DNA of 64,000 nt from Candidatus Brocadiaceae bacterium S225. GTDB taxonomy: Bacteria; Planctomycetota; Brocadiia; Brocadiales; Scalinduaceae. Below, piece by piece: positions 44,533 to 55,175 of this stretch. Numbering within the stretch: position 1 is the stretch's first letter; the number at the start of each line of letters is the position of its first letter. The position numbers and the translations under genes are program-made. The stretch is taken from contig SMSL01000008.1 of assembly GCA_007859995.1 (NCBI GenBank), positions 62,001-126,000 on the forward strand, written 5' to 3'. The notes beneath the pieces are model-generated. The model made no database searches, was not told the DNA's origin, and saw nothing but the letters and a program-made list of their open reading frames with translations.

Positions 44533-45705
44533 TCATTGTGAAGTGGGCACGGTAATCATTGGACCCAATGTCTGTGCCTGGGGTGACTGCATCTGGAAAA
44601 GATAGGTAAGCAGACCGAAAGCCTGTTTACTCATGTGGTCTGAATGTTTGATATAGTACCAGTGATCATAGTGCCATACTGCGACAACGGCATCTGAAGG
44701 CCGCTCAACACTGGAGTGAATTCTCAACGGAAACAGCAATGAACGAAGTTCCGGGTCAACCGGGAAAACCATCTCCTCGACACGTTTTTCCTCAATATGT
44801 GCGGCTGGAATCTCTATACCACGTGAAAGGAATCCCATCATGGCCAAAAGCGACCTTACCCGTATGGTAACTTCATCCGGTTTGCGCCCTATCACTCTGT
44901 CTGTTACACGAAAAGAGGAGTGATCGGGATTCATGCAGAGCATACCCTTCAATTCATCGATCAGAGACTGGGTTTCATTATCCTGCACTTGTTTGAACAC
45001 TAATGACCGGATGCTCGGTGTCACTGAATTGTTGCCTTGCATTTCCAGGGATCTGCGTCTTGACAATTCTATAATGACTTGAACCATATGATTAAATGTA
45101 CGAAGCCCTTCCAGGCTCTCCACGGATGGTATAGTGCTGAAAGGTATATTCTCCAGATGGTTCACTCGTTCCAGGCTCATCATCAGCAGTTGATCCGGAG
45201 GCCAGCCTGACTGTACAAGGGAAAAAACCAATTCATTGGGAATTGGTGTCAGCAGTTGTTGTGTAAATTTCTGACCGCCCAGGGGACTGTAGGTGATAGT
45301 AGGCCGTTCAAAATAAACCATGCGCCCCCCGGCACCTATGATCTCATTTGCCGCATCGGCCGTAGGCTTTCCAAATGCGGCGTTCGCGGTAGCTTCTCCC
45401 CCGTAAAAATACTGGGTAAGCACTGAACCGACAGCAAGAAACACAGGCACTTCACGATATCGGAGACGCACGAGGTTAACTAACATCTGTTCATTAGACG
45501 ATCGTGCAATTGCCTCATTATAGCTGAAGCTGTCTTTTGGTATTTGCCTGGGCCCGAATCTACCGCAGGCCGACAGACATAGGCACAGCATAATTAAAAC
45601 GCTGACGGCAAGAGTGCGGTGACGTAATTCTGTTCCGGTAGTTTCCTTATTGCAAACTTCACTTGAAACTAATGTTTCTGAATTTGAATATTGAATTTTC
45701 TGCAT
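44533..45705 (-). CDS. Conserved hypothetical lipoprotein
   Basis: 390 residues; lipobox LCLSACGRF near residue 47, preceded by an unusually long leader, so the true start may be an internal codon. The conserved stretch AIARSSNEQMLVNLVRLRYR recurs in uncharacterised lipoproteins of many bacteria. The C-terminal half contains DAVVAVWHYDHWYYIKHSD. No enzymatic motif; role unknown. Confidence 0.6.
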   Translation of the reverse strand: MQKIQYSNSETLVSSEVCNKETTGTELRHRTLAVSVLIMLCLCLSACGRFGPRQIPKDSFSYNEAIARSSNEQMLVNLVRLRYREVPVFLAVGSVLTQYFYGGEATANAAFGKPTADAANEIIGAGGRMVYFERPTITYSPLGGQKFTQQLLTPIPNELVFSLVQSGWPPDQLLMMSLERVNHLENIPFSTIPSVESLEGLRTFNHMVQVIIELSRRRSLEMQGNNSVTPSIRSLVFKQVQDNETQSLIDELKGMLCMNPDHSSFRVTDRVIGRKPDEVTIRVRSLLAMMGFLSRGIEIPAAHIEEKRVEEMVFPVDPELRSLLFPLRIHSSVERPSDAVVAVWHYDHWYYIKHSDHMSKQAFGLLTYLFQMQSPQAQTLGPMITVPTSQ

Positions 45706-45779
45706 TATTTTATTATTGGCTAGTAGCTTCTTTCGTCAAACTTGCTTTTTCAATAAATTTGCTGAAGCAGCTGGCTTCA

Positions 45780-46847
45780 TTACTGATTACAATGTTCACA
45801 GGGTACACCACCGGATTTAAGCGCTTCCTCTGTCGAATCAAATTCCAGAAAATTACCGGTTCTTAGTTCAGGACAATCAGGCTTGTGGAAAATGTTTGAC
45901 TCTTTAGTAACATATACAGAATGAGAGATATTTCTAGATGGTTTATGTTTGTTCTCAGATCCTTTCTTAATGCTGTTATTTCTGGCCTGTTTATCGGCTT
46001 CTTCGGATGTCACGATTGGTACAACAGGATGCTCTTCAAGGTATATATACGCATCAAGGCTGTCATCCGGTACGTCTTGCCTTGCCATATTTGACAGTGA
46101 ATCATCCATTTGCTCTCCAATGGTAAAAATAATACTCTCTTCTGCCAAACCATCTGATATTCCGGATGCAATCCTGACCCATTGTTTATTCTGTCTGTAC
46201 AAGGTAATTTTATCGCTGCCCTCACCAAATATTAAAGTGTGTACAGGAATATTAATCTTTTCTAATATTTCAGGTTTAATATTTTCAACGCTTAAACTCA
46301 TCCTGTTTCCGCCGGTAAAGAACCATGTATTACCTTCGTCCTTTGAATAAGCAATTATTGACATGTTAAATACACCATCCATCCCTTCAAATACCCTCGC
46401 AGGAAAGGTTGGATGGCAGAGGAGGTATGTATCTTTTATATCTTCGTCAATTCCTTTCGTGGTGATGGGAATTATCTGCCGTATAACTGAAATATATATA
46501 TTATCATCAGAAACAATTTCTCCGGGTTTGCTGAATTCAACTAAAGATGGTTTCAGGGTTATAATGGTAGAGTCAGTAAATTTCCGTATTAACCTTGCGA
46601 AGTTCTCTTTGCCTCCTACTTTATTTATCATATTTGGAGAAACCATGGAAGCAGCCCTGGTATAATCTCCTGACCTGAATGACTCTTTATAAGCATTTAA
46701 ACCTGACTCAAGCTTTTCCAACTTTGAATTGCCGAGTTGTGCCTCAGCAGAACTGAGAATAGAAATGCATACCAGTAAAAAGGAGATGATTGACCATAAG
46801 AGTTCTTTAAACATTTTGTTCCTCATAATCGTTTTTTGCTTGTTCAA
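45780..46847 (-). CDS. Exported protein with C-terminal Ada-like zinc domain
   Basis: 355 residues. Signal peptide (ISFLLVCISILSSAEAQ), an unidentified globular body, a linker, and a C-terminal domain SVYVTKESNIFHKPDCPELR ... PCEHCNQ. That pattern (strand, HKPDC, then CEHC) is the small Ada-like metal-binding domain attached to many secreted proteins. The start near 46847 is not sharply defined; an internal Met (MRNKMFKE) is possible. Function unknown. Confidence 0.65.
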   Translation of the reverse strand: MNKQKTIMRNKMFKELLWSIISFLLVCISILSSAEAQLGNSKLEKLESGLNAYKESFRSGDYTRAASMVSPNMINKVGGKENFARLIRKFTDSTIITLKPSLVEFSKPGEIVSDDNIYISVIRQIIPITTKGIDEDIKDTYLLCHPTFPARVFEGMDGVFNMSIIAYSKDEGNTWFFTGGNRMSLSVENIKPEILEKINIPVHTLIFGEGSDKITLYRQNKQWVRIASGISDGLAEESIIFTIGEQMDDSLSNMARQDVPDDSLDAYIYLEEHPVVPIVTSEEADKQARNNSIKKGSENKHKPSRNISHSVYVTKESNIFHKPDCPELRTGNFLEFDSTEEALKSGGVPCEHCNQ

Positions 46848-47046
46848 TTATTGTGCATTAAAAACATATACATATCAAGCGAAATAGTAGATATATTAAG
46901 CACTAATATTACAACATGCATTTATGTGGACAATGCCTGAGATATTTGTTTAAATAATTGCTAATAATTCATTAGAAAAGCTTATTTAATTTCACTTCTT
47001 TTAAATTAAATATAGAGTCTAAAATAAGAAATGAAAGGATTTAACT

Positions 47047-48357
47047 ATGAATCTGACAAGCAGATTACAACGAAGTTGTTACGTAGGATTTAAAAATCTG
47101 AATCTTTTTATGGTACTGGTTATAGGGATCATGGCTTGTCTAGCAACTGATTGTATGGGGCAGAGAGAGTTCGATCATTTGATATATGAAACTCCGGGAT
47201 TTCTAATAGCAAGTGATGTGTTGCCTCCGGAGCTTAAAATGGGCAGGAGTTATAGTGTAAGAGGCGTGACAGCATCAACGGAAGATACAAAGACGCTCGG
47301 CTTCACCCACCGATTCGAAATTACGTCAAGATACGGTAACTTTGAGGCTTTTTGTATAGATAAGGTGCGAATACGCGCACATGAAATTAATGCCATCGCT
47401 GTCTTACGGGATATCAAGGAAACAATGGCATTTTCCGAAGCTATAAAAAAAGCCCGCAAGGGTCCATATGAAAAAGCAGTGTATCTGATCAAAGACCCCG
47501 TTGACACGGTAAAAGGAGTGCCAGAGGGCGGCTGGAGATTCATTACGCAATCAGCTGAAACAGGAGAAGGCGGTTCTGCGGATGCTCTTACTGATTTCTT
47601 CAAACTTAAGTGCCGCTATGCGTACGAACTGGTGGTGGATGTCTACTCTACGAACAAGGAGCTTCAGAAGGAGCTGAACAGCGTTTCGTTGGCGGGATTT
47701 ACAAGCGGTACAGGTGCGTCACTACTTGTTACCAAGTCTGGTAAAAGTGCCAAAGGTTTGATGCTTAAGGACGTCAGCGATTTAAAGATAATCACACGTA
47801 CACCTTTCTTAGATGAAATAGACAATTTGCTGCTCGATAATACTCAGAACAGTCTTAAAATAGTAAATCGGGAGAAGCTGAAACAGATAGTAAAAGAAAA
47901 TTATGTCATCGAGGGGTTTCTGAATCATGACAATTATACACCACGTAATAAAACGATAATAGTACATGCGCTTGCAAAAATGGATGGTATAAAGAACAGG
48001 GATATCTTTCTCAAACAGGCAATCCTTGTTGATAATGAGGAAGTAGCATTTATTTATCAACGCATGGCAGAAATGATATATGGGTATCATAAAAACGTGA
48101 AACCTGTAGTTGAGATCATTCCAGTCAGAAAGATGGTCGCAAATTACACTTCTGATCAGACTATTATTGCCACGCTTCCTATAGACAACTTATACTGGTC
48201 AGAACCTACAGATCTTTTTGTGTCAGAGCTTTTACAGCTATCGAAATCCGAAAAGCGACCGGTTACGCAGGTGATTATGGGGATATCCGGAAAAGCCACA
48301 TCCCTGGCTAAAGAGGTGCTTACCGCAAGAGGGATTATGATTCAAGAAAATATGTGA
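47047..48357 (+). CDS. Conserved exported protein (paralogue A)
   Basis: 436 residues. A hydrophobic N-terminal segment (NLFMVLVIGIMACLATDCMG) is the export signal. Then YETPGFLIASDVLPPELKMG, FEITSRYGNFEAFCIDKVRI and KDPVDTVKGVPEGGWRFI, features also found in a 444-residue paralogue at 55479-56813 (YETPGILDAYEILPSELLEG). Both end with CxxK-free, helical tails. The family is widespread but uncharacterised. The two paralogues flank the RND efflux genes. Confidence 0.7.
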   Translation: MNLTSRLQRSCYVGFKNLNLFMVLVIGIMACLATDCMGQREFDHLIYETPGFLIASDVLPPELKMGRSYSVRGVTASTEDTKTLGFTHRFEITSRYGNFEAFCIDKVRIRAHEINAIAVLRDIKETMAFSEAIKKARKGPYEKAVYLIKDPVDTVKGVPEGGWRFITQSAETGEGGSADALTDFFKLKCRYAYELVVDVYSTNKELQKELNSVSLAGFTSGTGASLLVTKSGKSAKGLMLKDVSDLKIITRTPFLDEIDNLLLDNTQNSLKIVNREKLKQIVKENYVIEGFLNHDNYTPRNKTIIVHALAKMDGIKNRDIFLKQAILVDNEEVAFIYQRMAEMIYGYHKNVKPVVEIIPVRKMVANYTSDQTIIATLPIDNLYWSEPTDLFVSELLQLSKSEKRPVTQVIMGISGKATSLAKEVLTARGIMIQENM

Positions 48358-48763
48358 CGGTTCCGTCTCCTACTACTTTAAAAAAATGGGTAGTAGAAAA
48401 AAAATACCGTAGTATGCAGGAATAAGTATGAAATCTTAATTAAATGATTGTTTGTTGTATCACATAACTATGATTAAGAAGAAACAATATTTGGAGCTGC
48501 TGAATAACCTCCTGGATACAGATAACAACAGTGTGTTTAAACGCTACTACCTGTTGAATATGCGAACACCCTTCCAATAGTTGTCCGGAGGAGTTTTTAT
48601 AAAACTGACACAAGCTTCTTTCAGGTGTATTACTGACATCTGTTCTTGATAAGGAGGTTTAAGCGTGTCCAGACAACTTATAGCTCCGGAAAAGTCTCTC
48701 TTAAGATAGAGGCTGAATGTCCCAGGAGACAAATTAGTTATTCCTACACGACTTACTTTATCA
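48358..48763. other. Intergenic gap with only weak coding signal
   Basis: Contains a hairpin ctactac...gtagtag (48369-48395) just past the upstream stop and, on the minus strand, an open stretch (SPGTFSLYLKRDFSGAISCL..., 48547-48732) with no ATG and no known homology. It may be a fragment continuing from the RND end; I do not call a gene. Confidence 0.35.
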
Positions 48764-51700
48764 TTAAGCCTTAGGGGCTTTCATTGTAACCGGTTTCATC
48801 TTAAAGTTCTCTACAAATATTGCATAAAGTGACGGTACGACAATCAACGTCAATATGGTGGCCACTATCAAGCCGAATATCATCAGCCATGCCATACCCT
48901 CCCACAGAGGCCCACCTGCCAGTGCAAGCGGCAAGAGTCCGCCAATCGTAGTAAGAGTGGTCATGGCGATAGGAAGTAGACGTACCTGGCCTGCCTGCAC
49001 AAGACATTCGCGGAATTCCTGGATACTCATTCCCATAATGGGACCTGAACCGTCGCATTCTTCTATTTTTTTCTTTATGAGTATGTCAGCAAACTCAATA
49101 AAAATAATGGCAGTGTTTACGACAATTCCGAAAAGAGCCAGAAGTCCAAGCTGAGGCATAAAGCCCAGTGGATTACCGGTAATGTACAGACCGAAGAATG
49201 ATCCTATAAGGGCGAGTGGTAGTGTTGTCAGTATGATAACCGGTTTGGCAAAGCCGTTGTATTGAATAATCAATAGCAAAATTATCATTAACAGTGAAAT
49301 CCCCAATGAGAGGCTAAGTTCACTTTTGGCCTGTTTAGACTCGAATAGTTCTCCACCGGCTTCCCACCAGTAACCTGGGGGAAGGTTGGTTTCCCATTGT
49401 TTAAACTCGTCGCTTGCCAGCAAATTCATTACTATGTCATTAGCGCGGTAGCCCGGTTCAACTCGTGCCCGCACCTCGATTACGCGCTGCAGGAAACGGC
49501 GGTCGATCCTTGCCGCTTTCCAGCGTGGTAGAATCTCTGCAATGGAGTCGAGTGGCACCTTTCCGTATTTTCCCTCGACATAGGCAGAACGGAGTTCTTC
49601 AATAGACCCTCTCTGTTCAGGAGGCAGGCGAAGGTAGACTGGAATAAGGTGATCTCCCTCTCTGAAAGTAGTGAGATAGTGCCCTGAGAAATAGGCATTT
49701 AGTGTCTGAGCAAGGCCAAGATTAGTTACACCTGAAAGATTTGCTTTATTCTCATCCACGTCGATGTGCAGTTGGTAAGCCGATGAGCCCCATGTATCAT
49801 AGTTGTCCCAGGTACCCGGCTGCTTACGCAAGATTGCCGTGAGTCCATCCGCCAGCTCTCGCATGATGGCAAGATCGGCGAAACCGACACCAAGTCTTGG
49901 CCCGAAAATCCTGATTCCTATGGGTGCATCTACCGAAGGCCCCATGACCAGCTCACGAGGTATGATACGGGCGCCTGTTACGGGTTCGATATCTGCAGTT
50001 GTATCACCTTCTCTGGCAATCCTTCTTATATCTTTCACATAGTTTGAGGTTACTAAGCCATTGGTTGTCTTCACAACAATTTCGGCGTAATTAGGCCTGC
50101 TTGACTCCGGGTTTCTCCCCAGGTACCAACGATCGCATCCCTTGCCGATTACCGATGCCATGCAAAGCAGACGTTCTCCTTTATTGCCTTTTTCGTCAGT
50201 GTATGGACTAAGTTTTCGGATTATCCCTTCCATACTTTTTGTCACGTAATCAGCCTGCTGAATATTAACGCCTTCCGGCAGCCAAACCTCCACGGCAAAC
50301 TGGTCTCTCTGATCCTGAGGAAAAAATTCCGATCCAACCGGAAGCGTCATTACTATGAATAACAGGCTGAATGAAACAGCTATAACAATAAACCTCGCCT
50401 TGATGCAGATACGCGCAATATTCGGATATAAATCAGTAAACCTGCCTTTTTCCTTTTCCTTAGCAGGTTCATGTCCAGTCTTGTTACGGCCTTTTCCCAA
50501 TTTTTGTTTAGACCACTGGATGAGCTGTATAATCGGCGACATAGATTGATTAGGATCTTTGGGAGGTCTAATAAACCAGTAGGCAAGTAAGACACAGAAT
50601 GTCATTGCCAGTATATAACTGAAGGCCAGGGTAACCGTCAGGGTTACCGGGAGGCTGTAGATGTACTCGTAAGTTGCCCCTTGTAGACCGATAAGCATTG
50701 GATAGAAGGCTGCAATGGTGGTACCGGTTGCAATAAGTATTGGAAATGAGAGTTGATTTGCGCCATTGAGTGCCGCATCTAATGGAGACATCCCCTCAGA
50801 CTGAAGCCTGCGTGTCTGGTCACAGATCTGCACTGCATTATCCACCAGCATACCGAGGGCAATAATCATTGCTGCCAGTGATATCTGCTCCATCTGTACA
50901 CCAAAGACGGTGATAATAGCAAGTGATCCGATTATCACGAGGGGAATATTTGCTCCCATTACGGCTGCTGACCGAAACCCGACCATCAGATACACTACTG
51001 CGACAACAATAACAACTGCGCCAACTACGTTCCATATGAAATCACTGATCTTGCGTGTGACTGTTTCTGACTGATCTGTGATATAGGAAACTGCAATGTC
51101 TGGCGGAAGGATCTTTTGCTCAGCTGTTAACTTATGTACTACATTTTTGGCATTTGCACAGACATCAACGATGTTTGCACCTTTTTTCATGGTGAATGCT
51201 ACAATAACACAGGTCTCTGTTGTATGAGGGTCGCTATAGCGCGTAATAACTTCCGGAGGGTCTCGATAGGCACGAACTACTTCCAGATTCAGATCATCAA
51301 GGTATACGGGAACACGCGCTTTTTCATCACCGATGGTACCAACAATAATGGAGTTTAGTTCTCTCGTAGCGTCTATATCGCCGCTGGGTTTGACCGTAAA
51401 CCTTCCCACACCGGTATCAATTATTCCACCCGGAGCAACTACATTACGTTGTGAAACAAGTTCCTCAAGCTGACTGGTAGTCAGGGATAATTGGGTCCAT
51501 GTGCCAAGATCAGTTTCAATGTAAAGAGCCTCTTCATGCACACCAGTTCGCACAACCTTGGCAACACCTGTAAGGAGCTTAACTTCATCTTTCAATCTTT
51601 CTGAAAAGATGTCGAGTTCACGATGACTGTAACGGTTTTCCGGTTTGATCTCGCTATCACCGGGCACTGGTGTCTGGTAAAGGGCCATGATCATGATATT

Positions 51701-52108
51701 GGTATCTCCGAAGTCATCTATGACTACTGGTTTGATGTCCGGTTCAGGCATGGGTACGCGCTTGACCCGTGAACGTACCTTATCCCACATTTGCTCCACT
51801 GCAGCACCGGGTGTAGGCCTGTCCAATTCTACGTAAACCGCAGACCTTCCCATTGATGTCTCGGAGCGAACCCATCGGATACCATCAAGAGTGTTAACCT
51901 CTTCCTCAATAGGTTCAGTAATCAATTCCTCAATCTTCTCGGCAGATGTACCCGGCCAGTTTGTCAGGACCTGACATGTACGAACCGTGTACTCCGGATC
52001 TTCACGTCTCGGCATGGTGAGGTAGCTCAATATGCCCCAAAGCATCAGCAAGGTCACAAGAGCGACCATGATTGACTTGAACTTGAGTGAAAACGCGGAG
52101 AGGCTCAT
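48764..52108 (-). CDS. RND-family efflux pump
   Basis: 1114 residues, slightly long for AcrB/CusA (about 1040). Twelve predicted membrane helices with two large periplasmic loops. The helix-4 motif LGMLVDNAVQICDQTRR keeps one of two usual acidic residues (canonical VDDA, here VDNA), as in several heavy-metal/mixed RND pumps. ALFGIVVNTAIIFIEFAD is the helix-10 counterpart. The ATGA overlaps the fusion-protein stop. Pumps hydrophobic compounds or metals out through the outer membrane factor; substrate not predictable. Confidence 0.9.
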   Translation of the reverse strand: MSLSAFSLKFKSIMVALVTLLMLWGILSYLTMPRREDPEYTVRTCQVLTNWPGTSAEKIEELITEPIEEEVNTLDGIRWVRSETSMGRSAVYVELDRPTPGAAVEQMWDKVRSRVKRVPMPEPDIKPVVIDDFGDTNIMIMALYQTPVPGDSEIKPENRYSHRELDIFSERLKDEVKLLTGVAKVVRTGVHEEALYIETDLGTWTQLSLTTSQLEELVSQRNVVAPGGIIDTGVGRFTVKPSGDIDATRELNSIIVGTIGDEKARVPVYLDDLNLEVVRAYRDPPEVITRYSDPHTTETCVIVAFTMKKGANIVDVCANAKNVVHKLTAEQKILPPDIAVSYITDQSETVTRKISDFIWNVVGAVVIVVAVVYLMVGFRSAAVMGANIPLVIIGSLAIITVFGVQMEQISLAAMIIALGMLVDNAVQICDQTRRLQSEGMSPLDAALNGANQLSFPILIATGTTIAAFYPMLIGLQGATYEYIYSLPVTLTVTLAFSYILAMTFCVLLAYWFIRPPKDPNQSMSPIIQLIQWSKQKLGKGRNKTGHEPAKEKEKGRFTDLYPNIARICIKARFIVIAVSFSLLFIVMTLPVGSEFFPQDQRDQFAVEVWLPEGVNIQQADYVTKSMEGIIRKLSPYTDEKGNKGERLLCMASVIGKGCDRWYLGRNPESSRPNYAEIVVKTTNGLVTSNYVKDIRRIAREGDTTADIEPVTGARIIPRELVMGPSVDAPIGIRIFGPRLGVGFADLAIMRELADGLTAILRKQPGTWDNYDTWGSSAYQLHIDVDENKANLSGVTNLGLAQTLNAYFSGHYLTTFREGDHLIPVYLRLPPEQRGSIEELRSAYVEGKYGKVPLDSIAEILPRWKAARIDRRFLQRVIEVRARVEPGYRANDIVMNLLASDEFKQWETNLPPGYWWEAGGELFESKQAKSELSLSLGISLLMIILLLIIQYNGFAKPVIILTTLPLALIGSFFGLYITGNPLGFMPQLGLLALFGIVVNTAIIFIEFADILIKKKIEECDGSGPIMGMSIQEFRECLVQAGQVRLLPIAMTTLTTIGGLLPLALAGGPLWEGMAWLMIFGLIVATILTLIVVPSLYAIFVENFKMKPVTMKAPKA

Positions 52109-53649
52109 GGATTCATCTCCACAGTCTTGATTACTCTGACTGGTTCATCATGCTCCAGGAAATGGATATGATCCGTGATAACCCTTGACCCTGTGGTCAC
52201 GAGATTTGCGTTGCCAGGGTCAAGTGCTTCAATTCTAAACAATTCACCCACGTTACTTAAGATTTGCACCTTGACTTTTTTAGCCTTACCATCAACTGCA
52301 ACAAAAATCTCACCTGTTTTATCATTAACAGGCTTGATGGAATTTATCGGGAGATAAAAGCCTGTCTCCGGCATCGTTGCTCCCAGTAAGACCGGTATCA
52401 GCTGGCCCGGTCGAAGGCGCCACTGTTGCCTTCTTGCTACCAGGATCTGCTCCCCATCTTTGAAATCATCAGGCACATCCATGGCAATCAGTGTACCGGG
52501 AGTAAGTTTGCCTATGTCATCAAGCTCTCGCATGAGATAGAGACCCTGAAGGTTCATGCGATGCTCTCCCGGAATAACGGTAAATTTCCGAAGAGTGATG
52601 AGGGGTTTGTCCGGATCAATATCATCTCCATACTTATGGTCAGGATCACCCCAGACATAATAATTAACACCATCACTATGAAGAGCTCTGTTTTCCTCCA
52701 CAAAGAACGGACTATCAGCATCGCCCGCTTTTAACTGCTGTAGATATAGATAATCTGTAATACGAGGATACATAAGGAGTGGATCTCCCGGTAGAAGCTC
52801 TCCAATCTGCTGCCTGTTGCGCGTAATAATGGAAACTCGAAATGTTCTGGTTTCCGGGTCTGCAACAGTAGATTTTTCATACACACGCCCAATTACGGGA
52901 TTATCATTTCCCGGAAGAAAGAGACGGACACTATCTCGAAGCTTAAGGCTTTCGGCTGTTTTTGCCGAAACAGAAATATCTACCTTGATAGGATCCATCA
53001 TGACTAGATGTAAAACGGCATTACCTTTTTGTGCGTATCCTCCGGCTTCTATATAAACTTCTGAAACCTCACCCGGAAAAGGAGCATAGAGGGTACATTT
53101 ATCAAGATCGTAATCCGCCTGCTCGAACTGCGCCTCACTGGAATCACGGTCTGCAGTGGCACGAATAAAATCCACTTCAGAAATTGCCTTCTTATCCCAT
53201 GCCTGTTTTTTTCTCACATATTCTGCCTGTGCGCGTTCCTTTTCTGCCCGGACAGCCTTCAATCTTATCTGGTTATGACGTTTATCAATGCGCGCCATAA
53301 CATCACCGGGGACATGTACTATACCGTCCTCCTCCCAGCGTCCTTCAAGGTTAGTACCCATTTCCACAATCCATTCTACCCGTCCGCTGACCTCAAATGA
53401 AATATCCTGTTCCTTCCAGGACATTACCGAACCTGTCAACTGTAGTGGTTTGACAGGATTTATCTCGCTTAATTCTATCACATTAACTGGTCGTGGACTG
53501 GGCCCTGTACCAGTTATTTCCTTCTTTCCACAACCTGTGAGCGTGAATACGCATGACAGGGTGATTGGTATAATAATATTTTTCAGGATAATTTTTGCAG
53601 AATTACATCTTCGATAAAAAAAAATACATAACCTGGTTTTGTTATTCAT
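52105..53649 (-). CDS. RND membrane fusion protein (periplasmic adaptor)
   Basis: 514 residues, longer than the 370-400 of AcrA. LTGCGKK near residue 40 is a lipobox. A lipoyl/hairpin part follows (AQAEYVRKKQAWDKKAISEVD) and the barrel reads APFPGEVSEVYIEAGGYAQK. It joins the pump to the outer membrane factor. Overlaps the RND gene; the extra length is spread over the beta-barrel and C-terminal domains. Operon order OMF, MFP, RND on the minus strand. Confidence 0.88.
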   Translation of the reverse strand: MNNKTRLCIFFYRRCNSAKIILKNIIIPITLSCVFTLTGCGKKEITGTGPSPRPVNVIELSEINPVKPLQLTGSVMSWKEQDISFEVSGRVEWIVEMGTNLEGRWEEDGIVHVPGDVMARIDKRHNQIRLKAVRAEKERAQAEYVRKKQAWDKKAISEVDFIRATADRDSSEAQFEQADYDLDKCTLYAPFPGEVSEVYIEAGGYAQKGNAVLHLVMMDPIKVDISVSAKTAESLKLRDSVRLFLPGNDNPVIGRVYEKSTVADPETRTFRVSIITRNRQQIGELLPGDPLLMYPRITDYLYLQQLKAGDADSPFFVEENRALHSDGVNYYVWGDPDHKYGDDIDPDKPLITLRKFTVIPGEHRMNLQGLYLMRELDDIGKLTPGTLIAMDVPDDFKDGEQILVARRQQWRLRPGQLIPVLLGATMPETGFYLPINSIKPVNDKTGEIFVAVDGKAKKVKVQILSNVGELFRIEALDPGNANLVTTGSRVITDHIHFLEHDEPVRVIKTVEMNP

Positions 53650-53699
53650 AGTACTTCTGCCTTAAATTTGAAAGTTTACGTTAATATATTTTTGTCGAG

Positions 53700-55175
53700 C
53701 TATTTAGCCTGTGCATGCTGTACAGATTCGGGTGTCCACCCGCCACCCAATGATCTGTAGACACTGATAAGATTCTGGATTACCTGCCCTTCACTCTCTG
53801 CAAATTTATCTTCCTGTTCGAACTGAAACCGTTCCATTTCCTGAACGTTTTGAAAGTCGGTCAGGCCGTTCATGTAGAGTGTATTAACGAGTTCAGTAGA
53901 TTTTCTTGCTGCCATAACTGAGCGTTCCAGCGCTTCTAGACGAACTCCTTCCTGAATATATGAAACCATTGCATTTTCCACATCTTCGAGTGCATTGAGT
54001 ACGGTTTGTTCATAACGAACCAATAACTGCTCAGTACGGGCATTCTCTACCCTGATCTGATTCCTGACTCTCCCACCGTCAAAGATATTCCAGGTAAACG
54101 AAGGACCAAAGCTATGCATCCTGCTCTTACTATAGGAAAACACATCGCTGAAATCGTTTGCTGCGACTTCAAAGGTACCGAATAGCGAAAAACTTGGATA
54201 CAGATCTGCCTTAGCCACACCTATCAAGGCTGTCTGTGCGGCAAGCTCACGTTCTGCCTGACGGATATCCGGACGTTGTCTCAGGAGCTCTACCGGTAAG
54301 CCGACAGTAATATGCTCCGACGTTTTTGGAATGGAAGCCTGTATTCCTAACTCTTCATGAAGAGTACCTGGATGTTCACCAAGCAGGACTCCCAGGCTAT
54401 TGATTGTTTGAACCAGTTGCAGTTGCAGGGAAGGAAGTAAAGATTCTGTCATTGCAAGATTCAATTCTGCCTGTTGGACATCAAGCATAGGCGCTAACCC
54501 CGCATTGAATCTATCCTTTGTTAACTGAAGAGATTTGCGCTGTGTTTCTATGTTGCCACGCACGTACTTGATCCGGTCCTGGAGAGCACGCACTTCAACG
54601 TAATTAGTGGAGACATCGGCATACAGCACAACGAGTACATCTCGGTAATCTTCCACCGAAGCTGAAAGGCTGGCATCAGCGGATTCAATAGACCGATCTA
54701 TCCTTCCCCAAAAGTCAATCTCCCATGAGCCTTCCCCTCCAAATTTGAAGAACTCATCTGTCCTGGACTTCTGTGTAGTAGGAGGAAGAAATGTATGGGG
54801 TGAACGTCTTCTTCTTGCGTCTCCGGTACTATTTAAATCCGGGAATCTTTCGCCCGCCTCAATGCCTCTAATTGCGCGAGCCTCTTTAATTCTGGCGAAT
54901 GACTCTTTTAGTTGAAGATTGCCTTGATCAGCTCTTTCAATTAACCTGTTGAGCACCGGGTCGTTGAATACCATCCACCATGTTTGCAGATTAGCCTCGC
55001 CTGCAACAAGGCCATCTGTTAATGCCTGATGCCAGGCGTCCTGCATTTCAAGTTTTGGCTGTAAATAATCCGGCCCTAATTTAGGACCTATGCCAAAACA
55101 ACCCTGCAGCAAGATTAAGGTCAATACTAATAAGAGATTCAACTTCAATAGACAATGCGAATTCAACCTTTTCAT
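53700..55175 (-). CDS. Outer membrane factor, NodT-type efflux lipoprotein
   Basis: About 491 residues from MKRLNSHCLL; lipobox LILLQGC and GPDYLQPKLEMQDAWHQ are typical of NodT-type TolC relatives (GPDYxxP). Two helical repeats, SFARIKEARAIRGIEAGERF and LRQRPDIRQAERELAAQTALIG, follow the classical pattern. The frame is open 30 codons further, but the lipobox fixes the start at 55175. First gene of the efflux operon; 50 bases separate it from the adaptor gene. Confidence 0.9.
   Translation of the reverse strand: MKRLNSHCLLKLNLLLVLTLILLQGCFGIGPKLGPDYLQPKLEMQDAWHQALTDGLVAGEANLQTWWMVFNDPVLNRLIERADQGNLQLKESFARIKEARAIRGIEAGERFPDLNSTGDARRRRSPHTFLPPTTQKSRTDEFFKFGGEGSWEIDFWGRIDRSIESADASLSASVEDYRDVLVVLYADVSTNYVEVRALQDRIKYVRGNIETQRKSLQLTKDRFNAGLAPMLDVQQAELNLAMTESLLPSLQLQLVQTINSLGVLLGEHPGTLHEELGIQASIPKTSEHITVGLPVELLRQRPDIRQAERELAAQTALIGVAKADLYPSFSLFGTFEVAANDFSDVFSYSKSRMHSFGPSFTWNIFDGGRVRNQIRVENARTEQLLVRYEQTVLNALEDVENAMVSYIQEGVRLEALERSVMAARKSTELVNTLYMNGLTDFQNVQEMERFQFEQEDKFAESEGQVIQNLISVYRSLGGGWTPESVQHAQAK

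Noticed and set aside
48547-48732. Minus-strand frame downstream of the RND gene
   Set aside because: No start codon other than TTG, no ribosome binding site and no known family. Left as intergenic.
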